A DNA stretch of 64,000 bases from Helicobacter sp. MIT 99-5507 (GTDB taxonomy: Bacteria; Campylobacterota; Campylobacteria; Campylobacterales; Helicobacteraceae). Location of the stretch: NCBI RefSeq assembly GCF_003364295.1, contig NZ_NXLO01000001.1, forward strand, positions 401,411 to 465,410. Reading direction: 5' to 3'. The notes below the pieces were generated by a model. The model searched no databases. It saw only the letters and a program-made list of their open reading frames with translations, and was not told the origin of the DNA. Positions 1-8,294 of the stretch are shown here, in pieces. The position numbers and the translations under genes were made by a program. Every line of letters starts with the position of its first letter. The first letter of the stretch is position 1.

Positions 1-1
1 T

Positions 2-274
2 ATATTTAATGCACTAAAAAATCTAGCAGATGAATTAGAAAACAATGAGCTTAAAAACCCAACAAGAGAAACTAAAATATATGGTATTGATGGCAATTTA
101 GATTCTCTTGCATTAGTTAGCTTTATAGCAGATTTAGAAGAATCTTTGAGTGAAGCATGGGGCGGAGTGGCAGTGGTTTTGGCAGATGAAAAAGCAATGA
201 GTTTGAGAAATTCACCATTTAGAGATGTAGAAACACTAACAAAATACATAATCTCTCTTAAGCAGGACAAATGA
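2..274 (+). CDS. Acyl carrier protein, 5'-truncated by the window edge
   Basis: Open from the window edge; 90 residues are visible before the TGA. The segment GNLDSLALVSFI is the acyl carrier protein signature, where the serine of DSL carries the phosphopantetheine arm. Only a few N-terminal residues appear to be missing. The stop overlaps the next gene's ATG (ATGA), so it is co-translated with the SDR gene. With the following SDR and AMP-ligase it suggests that an acyl or aminoacyl group is loaded on a carrier protein and modified before transfer to a surface sugar; similar carrier genes occur in Campylobacter flagellin-glycosylation loci. The substrate cannot be read from the sequence. Confidence 0.85.
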   Translation: MFNALKNLADELENNELKNPTRETKIYGIDGNLDSLALVSFIADLEESLSEAWGGVAVVLADEKAMSLRNSPFRDVETLTKYIISLKQDK

Positions 275-1002
275 AAAATAAAATAATAGTAATAACTGGC
301 ACTAGAAAAGGCATAGGCAAGGAATTAAGCTTATATTATCTAAAAAAAGGACACATAGTATGTGGCTGTTCTCGTGGGGTTTCTAGCATAGAGCACGAAA
401 ATTATCGCCATTTTGAGCTAGATGTAAGTAATGAATCTCAAGTTGTTTCAATGATAAGAACGATAAAAAAAGAATTTGGCAGAATTGATATTTTACTTAA
501 TAATGCTGGAATCGCCTCTATGAATCACATTTTAACAACACCATATAAAAGTGTGCAAAATATTTTTAATACAAATGTTTTTGGCTCATTTTTATTCCTA
601 AGAGAAGTAGCAAAACTCATGAGTCTAACTTATAAAAAAAATAAAATGCAAGGTTTGCCTTTTCGCATTGTGAATTTTGCCACAATCGCAACTCCGCTTA
701 GATTGGAAGGTGAGGCAATTTATGCAGCTTCAAAAGCAGCAATAGTAAATTTTACCCAAATTGCAGCAAAAGAATTAAGCGAGCTTGGAATTACGATAAA
801 TGCAGTAGGACCAACCCCTATTCCAACAGATTTAATCAAAAATGTCCCAAAAGAAAAAATGCAAAATTTACTAAACGAGCAAGCCATAAAAAGATTTGGA
901 GAATTTAGCGATGTCTTAAATGTAATTGATTTTTTTATCAATGAAAATAGTGATTTTATCACCGGACAAGTGATTTATCTAGGGGGCGTAGTAAATGGCT
1001 AA
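271..1002 (+). CDS. Short-chain dehydrogenase/reductase (3-oxoacyl-ACP reductase-like)
   Basis: A 243-residue classical SDR. The nucleotide-binding motif TGTRKGIG is near residue 9, NNAG near residue 77, and the catalytic YAASK near residue 150. The C-terminus ITGQVIYLGG is typical of FabG-like enzymes. The start overlaps the carrier-protein stop as ATGA and the end overlaps the next gene by 8 bp, so three genes are tightly coupled. The likely role is NAD(P)H-dependent reduction of a carrier-bound keto group; reduction of a nucleotide-sugar intermediate is an alternative. The motif set makes the family secure, the substrate is inferred. Confidence 0.88.
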   Translation: MKNKIIVITGTRKGIGKELSLYYLKKGHIVCGCSRGVSSIEHENYRHFELDVSNESQVVSMIRTIKKEFGRIDILLNNAGIASMNHILTTPYKSVQNIFNTNVFGSFLFLREVAKLMSLTYKKNKMQGLPFRIVNFATIATPLRLEGEAIYAASKAAIVNFTQIAAKELSELGITINAVGPTPIPTDLIKNVPKEKMQNLLNEQAIKRFGEFSDVLNVIDFFINENSDFITGQVIYLGGVVNG

Positions 1003-2323
1003 TTTCTTAGAGAAAATCTCAAAACATAGTGGAAATTTTATTATATATGATGATAATCCATATAGCTATAGAGATTTATTTAAAAAAATTGATGAAAAGT
1101 CTTTAATTTTATCAAATATAGAGCAAGGAAGCACTATAGCTTTAATTGGTGATTATGATATAGATTCTATTAGTTTTTTACTTTGCTGCTACAAACATAA
1201 AATGATAGTTGCGCCACTTTTAAAATCAAATCCAAATGAAGATTCTATAAAAGCAGCACAGATTGAATATATCTATCAAAATAATAAATTAGAAAAAACT
1301 AATAATAAAAGTGAAAATAATTTATTATCCAGATTAAAAAATAAAAGTGGGCTTATTTTGTTTTCAAGCGGTAGCACAGGAATCCCAAAAGCAATAGTGC
1401 ATGATTTAGATTCTATGCTTGAAAGCTATATAGATAAAAGGGTAAAGCCTATTAATTTGCTTTTATTTTTAGGATTTGATCATATTGGTGGATTAAATAC
1501 GCTTTTTAATAGTTTGAGCAGTGGTAGCTGTGGTATTGCACTAAAAGATAGAAAAAATATAAAAGATATAGCAAAAGCCTTGCAAGATTATAAAATTTCT
1601 TTACTTCCTGCAAGCCCTAGCCTCTTAAATCTTATGCTAACTTGCAATATTCAAAATAATTATGATTTAAGCAATTTACGCATTATTACATATGGAAGTG
1701 AGATGATGCCACCTTCCTTGCTATATAAATTAAAGCTAGCTTTTCCAAAGGTGCGTTTTCACCAAACATTTGGGACAAGCGAGACAGGAATAATCCAAAC
1801 AAAAAGCCTAAAAGATTCTATAAAACTAGAAAATATAGATTACAAAATCAAAAACAATGAACTTTATTTAAAAAGTAAAACTCAAAGCTTAGGTTATTTA
1901 AATAGTGATAATAAAGTATTTGATGATGAAGGATACTTTGCTACAGGTGATTTAGTAGAAGTAATGGAATCTAGTGGAGAAGAATATATAAAAATTGTTG
2001 CTAGAACAAAAGAAGTAATAAATGTTGGTGGTGAAAAAGTATTACCTAGTGAAGTTGAGAGTGTGATTTTAGAATTGCCTTATATTTTAGATTGCTTAGT
2101 TTATGGAGAAACAAATTCTATTATGGGACAAAGTGTAAGTGCAAAAGTAGTATTAGATTCTAAAATAGAATCTAATGCAGAACTAAAAAAGAAAATTAGA
2201 ATCTACTGCAAAAATAAGCTTGCAAACTACAAAATCCCTACAAAAATAGAACAAGTAGAATCTCTAGAGATAAGTGAGAGATTTAAGAAAGTTAGAATAT
2301 ATGCAAATTCTACTAAAGGCTAA
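995..2323 (+). CDS. AMP-dependent acyl/aminoacyl ligase
   Basis: A 442-residue member of the ANL adenylate-forming superfamily. The P-loop-like motif LILFSSGSTGIPKAIVH lies near residue 118. The late motifs TGDLVEV and KEVINVGGEKVLPSEVE mark the hinge and the C-terminal domain. It is shorter than long-chain acyl-CoA synthetases, fitting an enzyme that adenylates a small acid and passes it to the neighbouring carrier protein. The start overlaps the SDR gene by 8 bp and the stop directly abuts the acyltransferase ATG. Together the first four genes look like an activate-load-reduce-transfer module for decorating a sugar amine. The acid is unknown. Confidence 0.87.
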   Translation: MANFLEKISKHSGNFIIYDDNPYSYRDLFKKIDEKSLILSNIEQGSTIALIGDYDIDSISFLLCCYKHKMIVAPLLKSNPNEDSIKAAQIEYIYQNNKLEKTNNKSENNLLSRLKNKSGLILFSSGSTGIPKAIVHDLDSMLESYIDKRVKPINLLLFLGFDHIGGLNTLFNSLSSGSCGIALKDRKNIKDIAKALQDYKISLLPASPSLLNLMLTCNIQNNYDLSNLRIITYGSEMMPPSLLYKLKLAFPKVRFHQTFGTSETGIIQTKSLKDSIKLENIDYKIKNNELYLKSKTQSLGYLNSDNKVFDDEGYFATGDLVEVMESSGEEYIKIVARTKEVINVGGEKVLPSEVESVILELPYILDCLVYGETNSIMGQSVSAKVVLDSKIESNAELKKKIRIYCKNKLANYKIPTKIEQVESLEISERFKKVRIYANSTKG

Positions 2324-2908
2324 ATGATGCAGGGATTTTATTCAAATTTAGAGCTAAAAAAATTAGGATTTAAAAATCTTGGTAACAATATATTTTTAAG
2401 TAAAAAAGTAAGCATATATGGCATAGAGCAAATAAGCATTGGCAGCAATGTGCGTATTGATGATTTTACGATATTAAGTGGAAACATACAAATTGGCTCA
2501 TTTGTGCATATTGGAGCTTGTAGTCAAATCGTAGGGGCTGAAAGCGGCGTAATTATAAAAGATTTTGTTAGCATTAGTAGCGGTGTAAAAATCTATGCCT
2601 CAAGTGATGATTATAGTGGAAATAGCCTTACAAATCCGCTTATTCCCACACAATACAAAAATATCACACAAGAGCAAATCACACTTTGTAAGCATAGTAT
2701 TATTGGAAGCAATAGCGTGCTTTTACCAAATAGTAAAGGTTTGGCTTTTGGTGTAAGTGTAGGCGCTCTAAGCCTTGTTATGCGTCCTACAAAACCTTTT
2801 GGAATCTACTTTGGAATCCCAGCAAAAGAGATTGCAAAAAGAAGTAAAGATATTTTAAAACTAGAAGAAGATTTTAAAAAGAACTTTATGGGGGGGGGGG
2901 AATTCTAA
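2324..2908 (+). CDS. Left-handed beta-helix acyltransferase, copy 1, with a 3' poly-G tract
   Basis: A 194-residue hexapeptide-repeat acyltransferase: isoleucine-patch repeats cover about residues 20-150, with the paralogue-specific motif KIYASSDDYSGN and a C-terminal FGIYFGIPAKEIAKR. It has exactly the length of the copy starting at 5636 and resembles the broken copy at 9083. The probable substrate is a sugar amine or hydroxyl with an acyl-CoA or acyl-ACP donor. An 11-G tract falls at residues 189-192, giving MGGGEF and a stop in the present register. One G fewer moves the stop to TGA 2946-2948, overlapping ATG 2945 of the small ORF downstream. The catalytic fold is complete before the tract, so slippage changes the tail and coupling rather than the core. 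Confidence 0.88.
   Translation: MMQGFYSNLELKKLGFKNLGNNIFLSKKVSIYGIEQISIGSNVRIDDFTILSGNIQIGSFVHIGACSQIVGAESGVIIKDFVSISSGVKIYASSDDYSGNSLTNPLIPTQYKNITQEQITLCKHSIIGSNSVLLPNSKGLAFGVSVGALSLVMRPTKPFGIYFGIPAKEIAKRSKDILKLEEDFKKNFMGGGEF
2890..2900 (+). repeat. Phase-variable G11 tract
   Basis: Eleven consecutive Gs including the G of an ATG codon. G11 stops at 2906-2908. G12 would stop at 2920-2922. G10 would run 15 codons further and stop at 2946-2948 as ATGA with the ATG at 2945. Confidence 0.9.
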
Positions 2909-2938
2909 AAAATCCTCTATAAATAATCCATCAAAGGC

Positions 2939-3088
2939 ATGTGCATGATAAAAATTATCACTGCCACTAAACTGCATTATAAATATCAAAGCGATATAAA
3001 AACACTAATAAAACTAGCCTACACCTCATCATTTAAGCCTAATATAATCACAAAATCACTTATAGATGAAATAAAGGATATAAAATGA
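2939..3088 (+). CDS. Small ORF (about 47-49 residues) between acyltransferase and aminotransferase
   Basis: The possible starts are ATG 2939 or ATG 2945, giving a basic peptide with segments such as MIKIITATKLHYKY and KPNIITKSLIDEIKDIK. Its TGA overlaps the ATG of the next gene (ATGA), the junction style used throughout this locus, which argues that it is translated. There is no strong Shine-Dalgarno sequence, so it would depend on ribosomes arriving from the acyltransferase gene, which happens only with G10 (or G13) in the tract. I recognise no family. It may be a true small protein, a coupling leader, or the end of a gene lost by deletion. Confidence 0.45.
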   Translation: MCMIKIITATKLHYKYQSDIKTLIKLAYTSSFKPNIITKSLIDEIKDIK

Positions 3089-4080
3089 ATAAATATCCTG
3101 CTATTGGTGGCTATTTTGCATTGGAATTATGTAAAAATTCATATCCACACAAAAATGCACTACATTTAAACCTAGCAAGAAGTGCCATAAAGCTTATTAT
3201 AAAAACTCATAATATAAAAGAAATTTTTATTCCATATTTTACTTGCAAAAGTGTGCTTGATAGCATAAAAGAGCAAAATTGCAATATTAGATTCTATCAT
3301 ATCAATGAAGATTTAAGCCCAAGATTGGATTGTAAAAAGCATTGTTGGATAATTTATAATGATTATTTTGGCATTAATAAAAACAATGTAAAACTACTAA
3401 ATAAAAAATACAAAAATCTAATCATTGACAATGCACAAAGTTTTTTTGCAAAAAAATCAAAAATATGTTTTTATAGTCCAAGAAAGTTTTTAGGCGTAAG
3501 CGATGGCGGAATCTTATATGATAATAAAAGCAAAATAGACAATATAAAACAAGATTCTAGTCTATATAGAGCAAAATATTTATTTACTAGAATCGAAAAT
3601 GGTGCTGAAGCTGGATATAGTGATTTTTTAAAAGCTGAAAAAAGCCATACAAAACACATCAAAACGATGTCAAATCTCACATATACATTACTTCAATCTA
3701 TTGATTATAAACAAATCAAACAAAAAAGAATCAAAAACTACAACTATCTAAATAATGCACTAAAAAACTCCATAAAACCAAATCTAGAATCTGATGAGAT
3801 TCCTATGATTTATCCTTATTTTGGAGATAAAAGCCTAAGAGAAAAACTAATTAAAAATAAAATTTTTGTGGCTACATATTGGAATGACATGGAAATGTGG
3901 TGTGAAAAAAAATCTTTTGAATTGCATCTAAGAGATCATCTCTTACCTCTACCAATAGACCAAAGATATGGAGAATTTGAAATGAATAGAATTATTAAAA
4001 TCACTAAATGGGGGGGGGTATTAGATGATAGATACAATAGCCCAAGCCATATTACAAAATATGAGGTGCATTGTGCCTAA
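3085..4080 (+). CDS. DegT/DnrJ/EryC1-like PLP aminotransferase, variable C-terminus
   Basis: A 331-residue protein resembling sugar aminotransferases of the DegT family. DNAQSFF supplies the PLP-binding aspartate region and FYSPRKFLGVSDGG contains the probable Schiff-base lysine. It is a little shorter and more divergent than typical members, so an aminotransferase-like protein with another role remains possible. A G9 tract at residues 309-311 sends this register into a tail that overlaps the next gene for 56 bp. G10 would give ATGA with the next start at 4025, and G8 a TAG directly before it. Context suggests synthesis of an amino sugar that the next genes formylate or acylate. Confidence 0.7.
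   Translation: MNKYPAIGGYFALELCKNSYPHKNALHLNLARSAIKLIIKTHNIKEIFIPYFTCKSVLDSIKEQNCNIRFYHINEDLSPRLDCKKHCWIIYNDYFGINKNNVKLLNKKYKNLIIDNAQSFFAKKSKICFYSPRKFLGVSDGGILYDNKSKIDNIKQDSSLYRAKYLFTRIENGAEAGYSDFLKAEKSHTKHIKTMSNLTYTLLQSIDYKQIKQKRIKNYNYLNNALKNSIKPNLESDEIPMIYPYFGDKSLREKLIKNKIFVATYWNDMEMWCEKKSFELHLRDHLLPLPIDQRYGEFEMNRIIKITKWGGVLDDRYNSPSHITKYEVHCA
4010..4018 (+). repeat. Phase-variable G9 tract at a gene junction
   Basis: It sits six bases upstream of the ATG at 4025. G9 reads through to 4080, G10 ends as ATGA at 4026-4028, and G8 ends with TAG at 4022-4024. The run is also at Shine-Dalgarno distance and could pair with the anti-SD CCUCC through G-C and G-U pairs. Confidence 0.9.
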
Positions 4081-5575
4081 GATTTGTTTTTATGTATCAG
4101 GGGCTGCCCAAAGATTGATTGCATTGTTTAAAAAAGATTCTAAGATATTACAATCCACTGCATTAATAGTATTTGATAATCCACCATTATCGCTTTTAAA
4201 TCAATATGCAAAAAATAAAAATATAGAATTATTAGAAATCGATTATAAAAAACTCGGCTTAAACCTAAAAGAGCGAAATATTTATCTAAGCAATACACTT
4301 TTAAATGCGATGCAAAGATTGGATATTACACATTGTTTTTGCTTTGGTAGATTGCTTTTAGTAGGTGAGTTATTAAAAATCTATCAAAATAAAATAATCA
4401 ACTTCCACCCTTCTATTTTGCCACTTTTTAGTGGAAATAAAGCTATTGATAAAGCATTGGAAAATAAGGCATTTTTACTAGGAAATACTGCGCATTTTGT
4501 AGATGATGGTATAGATAGCGGTCCAATTATTATGCAAAGTATCATAAAATCAAGTGAATTTAGAGATTATGAAGATGTATTATCTTTGCAGATTCCAATG
4601 ATTGAATATATTTATAATAATATAGATTCAATCTCTATAAAAAATAATATTGTATCAATAAAAGATTCTACAAGCTATCCTGCATTTTTCCCTAGCATTT
4701 TGCACAATAATACAAAAGAGAAAAAAGCTATTTTTATTGGCAATAGATTAGATGTATTAGATGAGATTTTGCAATCAAATATAAGATTAGAAAAAATTTT
4801 AATATTGAAAGATTCTTATGCACACAAAAATATAAAACTAGAAAATTTTATTTTATTTGATACAAAAGAAATACTCTTAAATGAGATAAAAAATTGCAAT
4901 TTTGATATATTAATCTCAAATGGCTGCCCTTTTATACTACCTGTATCATCACTAAAAAAACCTAATCAAAAATTTATAAATATCCACCCTTCACTACTTC
5001 CTAGCCTTCGAGGCAAACACCCTATAAATGGAGCAATCTTGTTTAATAAAAAAGCTGGAGCTAGCGTGCATATGATGAATGATGAAGTAGATAAAGGAGA
5101 GATTCTATCTCAAGTTGAAATACCGCTAAAAAATCTAAGCTTAGCACTTTTATACAAACTATCATTTAAAGCTGAAGCAATGGCTTTTAAAATAGCATTA
5201 CAAAATGATTTTAAAGCCACAAATAAAATAAAAATATACAAAGAGAGCTACTACTCTCGCCCAAAAGATATAAAAATCCACATAAATAGCAACAATAAAA
5301 AACTAATACGCACGATAAATGCCTTTGGTATAGAAAATATCGCTGCGACAATAATCACAAAAATAGGAGAATTTAAAGTGTTAGAAATAAAAAAAATAAA
5401 AAATAAATTTTTAAAAAAAATAAGCCCACATTATAAAGAATATGAAATATTAGAAACATATGAAGACAAGATTTTATTTTTAAAAAATGATGAATTTTTA
5501 GAACTTAGATTTTTAAACAGAAAAGATATATCAAAACTAAAAAGCAAAATGATTCTATGGGGGGGGGGATATTAG
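4025..5575 (+). CDS. Double-domain formyltransferase
   Basis: 516 residues carrying two formyl-transferase-type domains in tandem. The first, about residues 100-180, has INFHPSILPLFSG followed by the aspartate in DDGIDSGPI. The second, about 315-370, has INIHPSLLPSLRGKHPING and NDEVDKGEIL. These match the Asn-His-Asp triad of 10-formyl-tetrahydrofolate-dependent enzymes, so it probably formylates amino sugars. The N-terminus is uncertain: ATG 4025 is preceded only by the G tract, and ATG 4061 is an in-frame alternative. A G10 tract at the 3' end gives WGGGY and a TAG that directly abuts ATG 5576. Single-chain double formyltransferases are unusual; one half may be regulatory. Confidence 0.8.
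   Translation: MIDTIAQAILQNMRCIVPKICFYVSGAAQRLIALFKKDSKILQSTALIVFDNPPLSLLNQYAKNKNIELLEIDYKKLGLNLKERNIYLSNTLLNAMQRLDITHCFCFGRLLLVGELLKIYQNKIINFHPSILPLFSGNKAIDKALENKAFLLGNTAHFVDDGIDSGPIIMQSIIKSSEFRDYEDVLSLQIPMIEYIYNNIDSISIKNNIVSIKDSTSYPAFFPSILHNNTKEKKAIFIGNRLDVLDEILQSNIRLEKILILKDSYAHKNIKLENFILFDTKEILLNEIKNCNFDILISNGCPFILPVSSLKKPNQKFINIHPSLLPSLRGKHPINGAILFNKKAGASVHMMNDEVDKGEILSQVEIPLKNLSLALLYKLSFKAEAMAFKIALQNDFKATNKIKIYKESYYSRPKDIKIHINSNNKKLIRTINAFGIENIAATIITKIGEFKVLEIKKIKNKFLKKISPHYKEYEILETYEDKILFLKNDEFLELRFLNRKDISKLKSKMILWGGGY
5559..5568 (+). repeat. Phase-variable G10 tract at a gene junction
   Basis: G10 stops at TAG 5573-5575, directly before ATG 5576. G9 would stop as ATGA at 5577-5579. 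G11 would read on to TAA 5647-5649, just inside the downstream acyltransferase gene. Confidence 0.9.
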
Positions 5576-5635
5576 ATGAGATTTTGCAAATTTTTAGTTT
5601 TTTACCAAATAAAAAAGCTTATTTTGGAGGCAATT

Positions 5636-6220
5636 ATGCCTTATCTTAAAGAAGAACAAATAGCAAAACTTGGATTAAAAAGCTATGGGAAAAATCTCCT
5701 TATAAGCGACAAAGTTACATTTTATCGCCCAAATAGAATCTCCCTTGGAAACAATATAAAAATAGATGATTTTGTAGTGCTTGGCAATCATATCACAATA
5801 GGAGATTATGTGCATATTAGCCTTGGTTGTAGCTTGCTTGCAAGTGATGATGGTGAAATCATAATGGAAGATTTTAGCGGATTTGCACCAAGAGTTCATG
5901 CATTTAGTGGAAGTGATGATTATAGTGGTGAATTTATGACAGGTGCTTGCATCCCTAAAGAATATAGAGGAACTTACTCTAAACCACTTTATATTGGACA
6001 AAATTCCATTGTAGGCTCTATGAGCTGTATCATGCCTGGAGCACACATAAGAGAAGGTGTCGCAGTTGGAAGTAGTAGTCTTGTTATGCGACCTACAAGA
6101 CCTTTTGGAATCTACTTTGGAAATCCAGCAAAAAGAATAGCTGAACGAAACAAAAATTTACTCAAACTAAAAAATGAATTTTTAAGCAAATTTAAAAACA
6201 ATAATGGGACTTTTTCATGA
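5636..6220 (+). CDS. Left-handed beta-helix acyltransferase, copy 2
   Basis: 194 residues from ATG 5636. I prefer this start to ATG 5576 because GGAGG lies at 5626-5630 with ideal spacing and the product then has the same length as copy 1. Hexapeptide repeats run about residues 20-150, with the motif FSGSDDYSGE and the ending FGIYFGNPAKRIAERN. The likely role is acetylation or another acyl transfer onto a sugar amine. The 20-codon stretch from 5576 is open in the same frame, so an N-terminally extended form is possible when ribosomes restart at the upstream tract. The TGA overlaps the ATP-grasp ATG as ATGA. Confidence 0.87.
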   Translation: MPYLKEEQIAKLGLKSYGKNLLISDKVTFYRPNRISLGNNIKIDDFVVLGNHITIGDYVHISLGCSLLASDDGEIIMEDFSGFAPRVHAFSGSDDYSGEFMTGACIPKEYRGTYSKPLYIGQNSIVGSMSCIMPGAHIREGVAVGSSSLVMRPTRPFGIYFGNPAKRIAERNKNLLKLKNEFLSKFKNNNGTFS

Positions 6221-7506
6221 AAAAACTTCTAATGTTAGGCGGTAGCTATTTTCAAACACATGCTATTTTAAAAGCAAAAGAAATGGGCTTATATGTCATT
6301 ACTTGTGATTATTTAAAAAACAATCCTGGGCATAAATATTCAGATGAATATCACAATATCTCAACAACAAACAAAGAAGAAGTATTAAATCTTGCAAAAA
6401 GATTAAAAATCGATGGGATATTAGCTTATGCAAGCGACCCAGCTGCACCTACTGCAAGCTTTGTAGCACAACATTTAGGATTAAATGGATTGCCTTATAA
6501 GAGTGTAGAGATACTAACAAATAAGGCGCTTTTTAGAGAATTTTTACATAAAAATGGATTTCATGCACCAAAAGGCATTAGTTTTTGTGATTTACAAGAT
6601 GGCTTAGAAAAAATGCAAGATCTTGCATTTCCACTTATCTTAAAACCTGTAGATTCAAGTGGCAGTAAAGGCGTTTATAAGATAGATTGCAAAGATGATT
6701 TAAAAAAATACTTCTTCAAAGCCATGCAATACAGCCTAAGTAAAAAAGTCATTTTAGAGGAATGGATAAATTATGATGGATTCCAGATAGCAGGTGATGG
6801 TTTTAGCATAGATGGTAAGCTTGTATTTTGTGGCTTTGCAAATGAACATTTTAATACAAAAAGCAAATCACCATTTGTCCCGATATGCGAGAGCTTTCCA
6901 TATATTGGAGATGAAAAAACAAAAAATATGCTAAGAGATGAAATACAAAAAGTATTAAATCTATTAGATTTAAAAACAGGAAGCTACAATTTTGATATTA
7001 GAATAAAAGATAACAAAGTATATTTTTTAGAAATTGGTCCTAGAAATGGAGGGAATCTCATCCCTCAAACAATTCATTTAGCCTATGGAGTAGATTTAGT
7101 AGATGCTCAAATTAGAGCAGCTCTTGGGATGGACTTACAAAAACTAAAAGATGAGATAAAAAACTCCACTTTAAATGGTTATTTTGCTTGCTATGTTTTA
7201 CATTCAAACAAAAGCGGTATATATGAAGGTTTAGAAATAGATAAGGATTTTAAGCCAAATATTCAATCTTTGCAAATATTTATCAATATTGGTGATAAAA
7301 TCAGCCATTTTAGCGGTAGCAATGCAACTATAGGAATAGTTATTTTTAAATCTAGCTCAATTCAATCAATGCATAAAAACATAAAAAATATGCAAAATCT
7401 AATAAAAATAAAAATGGGGGGGGGAAGCCCATCATACAAGAATCTTAGAATCTTATTTATTATTTACTACCCACTCCCATCATACACTAAGGAGTGCGTA
7501 GCATGA
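6217..7506 (+). CDS. ATP-grasp ligase
   Basis: 429 residues. The N-terminal part resembles the pre-ATP-grasp fold (MLGGSYFQTHAI). The ATP-grasp core includes PLILKPVDSSGSKGV and the metal-binding region FLEIGPRNGGNLIPQ. Such enzymes join a carboxylate to an amine through an acylphosphate, here plausibly an amino acid or other acid to a sugar. A G9 tract falls after residue 400. In the present register the protein gains about 30 residues and its TGA overlaps the next ATG (7503). G10 or G8 would stop earlier, at 47 or 11 bases before that start. The core fold ends before the tract. Confidence 0.85.
   Translation: MKKLLMLGGSYFQTHAILKAKEMGLYVITCDYLKNNPGHKYSDEYHNISTTNKEEVLNLAKRLKIDGILAYASDPAAPTASFVAQHLGLNGLPYKSVEILTNKALFREFLHKNGFHAPKGISFCDLQDGLEKMQDLAFPLILKPVDSSGSKGVYKIDCKDDLKKYFFKAMQYSLSKKVILEEWINYDGFQIAGDGFSIDGKLVFCGFANEHFNTKSKSPFVPICESFPYIGDEKTKNMLRDEIQKVLNLLDLKTGSYNFDIRIKDNKVYFLEIGPRNGGNLIPQTIHLAYGVDLVDAQIRAALGMDLQKLKDEIKNSTLNGYFACYVLHSNKSGIYEGLEIDKDFKPNIQSLQIFINIGDKISHFSGSNATIGIVIFKSSSIQSMHKNIKNMQNLIKIKMGGGSPSYKNLRILFIIYYPLPSYTKECVA
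7416..7424 (+). repeat. Phase-variable G9 tract
   Basis: G9 is the only nearby length that keeps the ATP-grasp frame open to the ATGA overlap at 7503. G10 stops after GGGKPIIQES. G8 runs through a different tail and stops at TAG shortly before the next start. Confidence 0.9.
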
Positions 7507-8246
7507 AATACACTCCTAAAAATCAAAGTCTAGCTATAATGCAACCATATTTTTTGCCATATATTGGATATTTTCAGCTAATTAATGCAGTGGATAATTT
7601 TATTATATATGATAATATTCAATATTCAAAAAAATATTTTGTAAGCAAAAATCAATTTTTGCAAAATGGCAAGCCAAAAGCATTTTCTATCGCCTTGCAA
7701 AAAGATTCTGATTATTTAAATATAAATGAGCGATATTTAGCAAAAAATTTTGATAAAGAAAAATTACTAGATTCTATTCATTTTGCATATATCAAAGCAC
7801 CATATCATAATGATTTAATGCCACTATTAGAATCTATTTTTGCATATCCAAAAGAAAATTTATTTGATTTTATTTATCACTCAATCCTTAAAATATGTAT
7901 TTATTTAAAAATTGATACAAATATTTTTATCTCATCAACTCTACCTATAAATCACGAATTGAGAGCACAAGATAAAGTTATAGCACTATGTAAAGCTATG
8001 CAATCAAACATATATATAAATTCTATTGGTGGAATCTCACTTTATGATAAAAAAGAATTTGAAAAGCAAAATATCAAACTTAGATTTATGCAAATAGATT
8101 CTAATCTTTTTTATAATCAATTTGGAAATACTTTTATTCAAAATCTTAGCATTATCGATGTAATCGCATTTAATAACAAATCTCAAATAAAAAATCTCCT
8201 AAAACAATATTGCTTTAAAAATGGGGGGGGGGATTCTATTTTTTAA
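7503..8246 (+). CDS. WbqC-family protein
   Basis: 247 residues from ATG 7503, chosen because AAGGAG at 7489-7494 is correctly spaced and the ATG overlaps the upstream TGA; GTG 7494 is an in-frame alternative. The N-terminal motif AIMQPYFLPYIGYFQLI is diagnostic for the WbqC family, found in O-antigen, capsule and flagellin-glycan loci and thought to act in nucleotide-sugar modification. A G10 tract ends the present protein as NGGGDSIF. G9 would extend it to an ATGA overlap with the next gene at 8295, and G11 to a TAA one base before that start. Confidence 0.88.
   Translation: MKYTPKNQSLAIMQPYFLPYIGYFQLINAVDNFIIYDNIQYSKKYFVSKNQFLQNGKPKAFSIALQKDSDYLNINERYLAKNFDKEKLLDSIHFAYIKAPYHNDLMPLLESIFAYPKENLFDFIYHSILKICIYLKIDTNIFISSTLPINHELRAQDKVIALCKAMQSNIYINSIGGISLYDKKEFEKQNIKLRFMQIDSNLFYNQFGNTFIQNLSIIDVIAFNNKSQIKNLLKQYCFKNGGGDSIF
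8223..8232 (+). repeat. Phase-variable G10 tract
   Basis: G10 stops the WbqC frame at 8244-8246, 48 bases before the next ATG. G9 extends it to TGA 8296-8298 (ATGA) and G11 to TAA 8291-8293. Confidence 0.9.
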
Positions 8247-8294
8247 AAATTTTCTTTTATTTCATTTTATCTACACAAATAATGGAGGGATAAA

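Noticed and set aside
5675..6046. 123-codon minus-strand ORF inside the second beta-helix acyltransferase
   Set aside because: Antisense shadow of the hexapeptide-repeat frame; the sense gene has clear motifs and a ribosome site.
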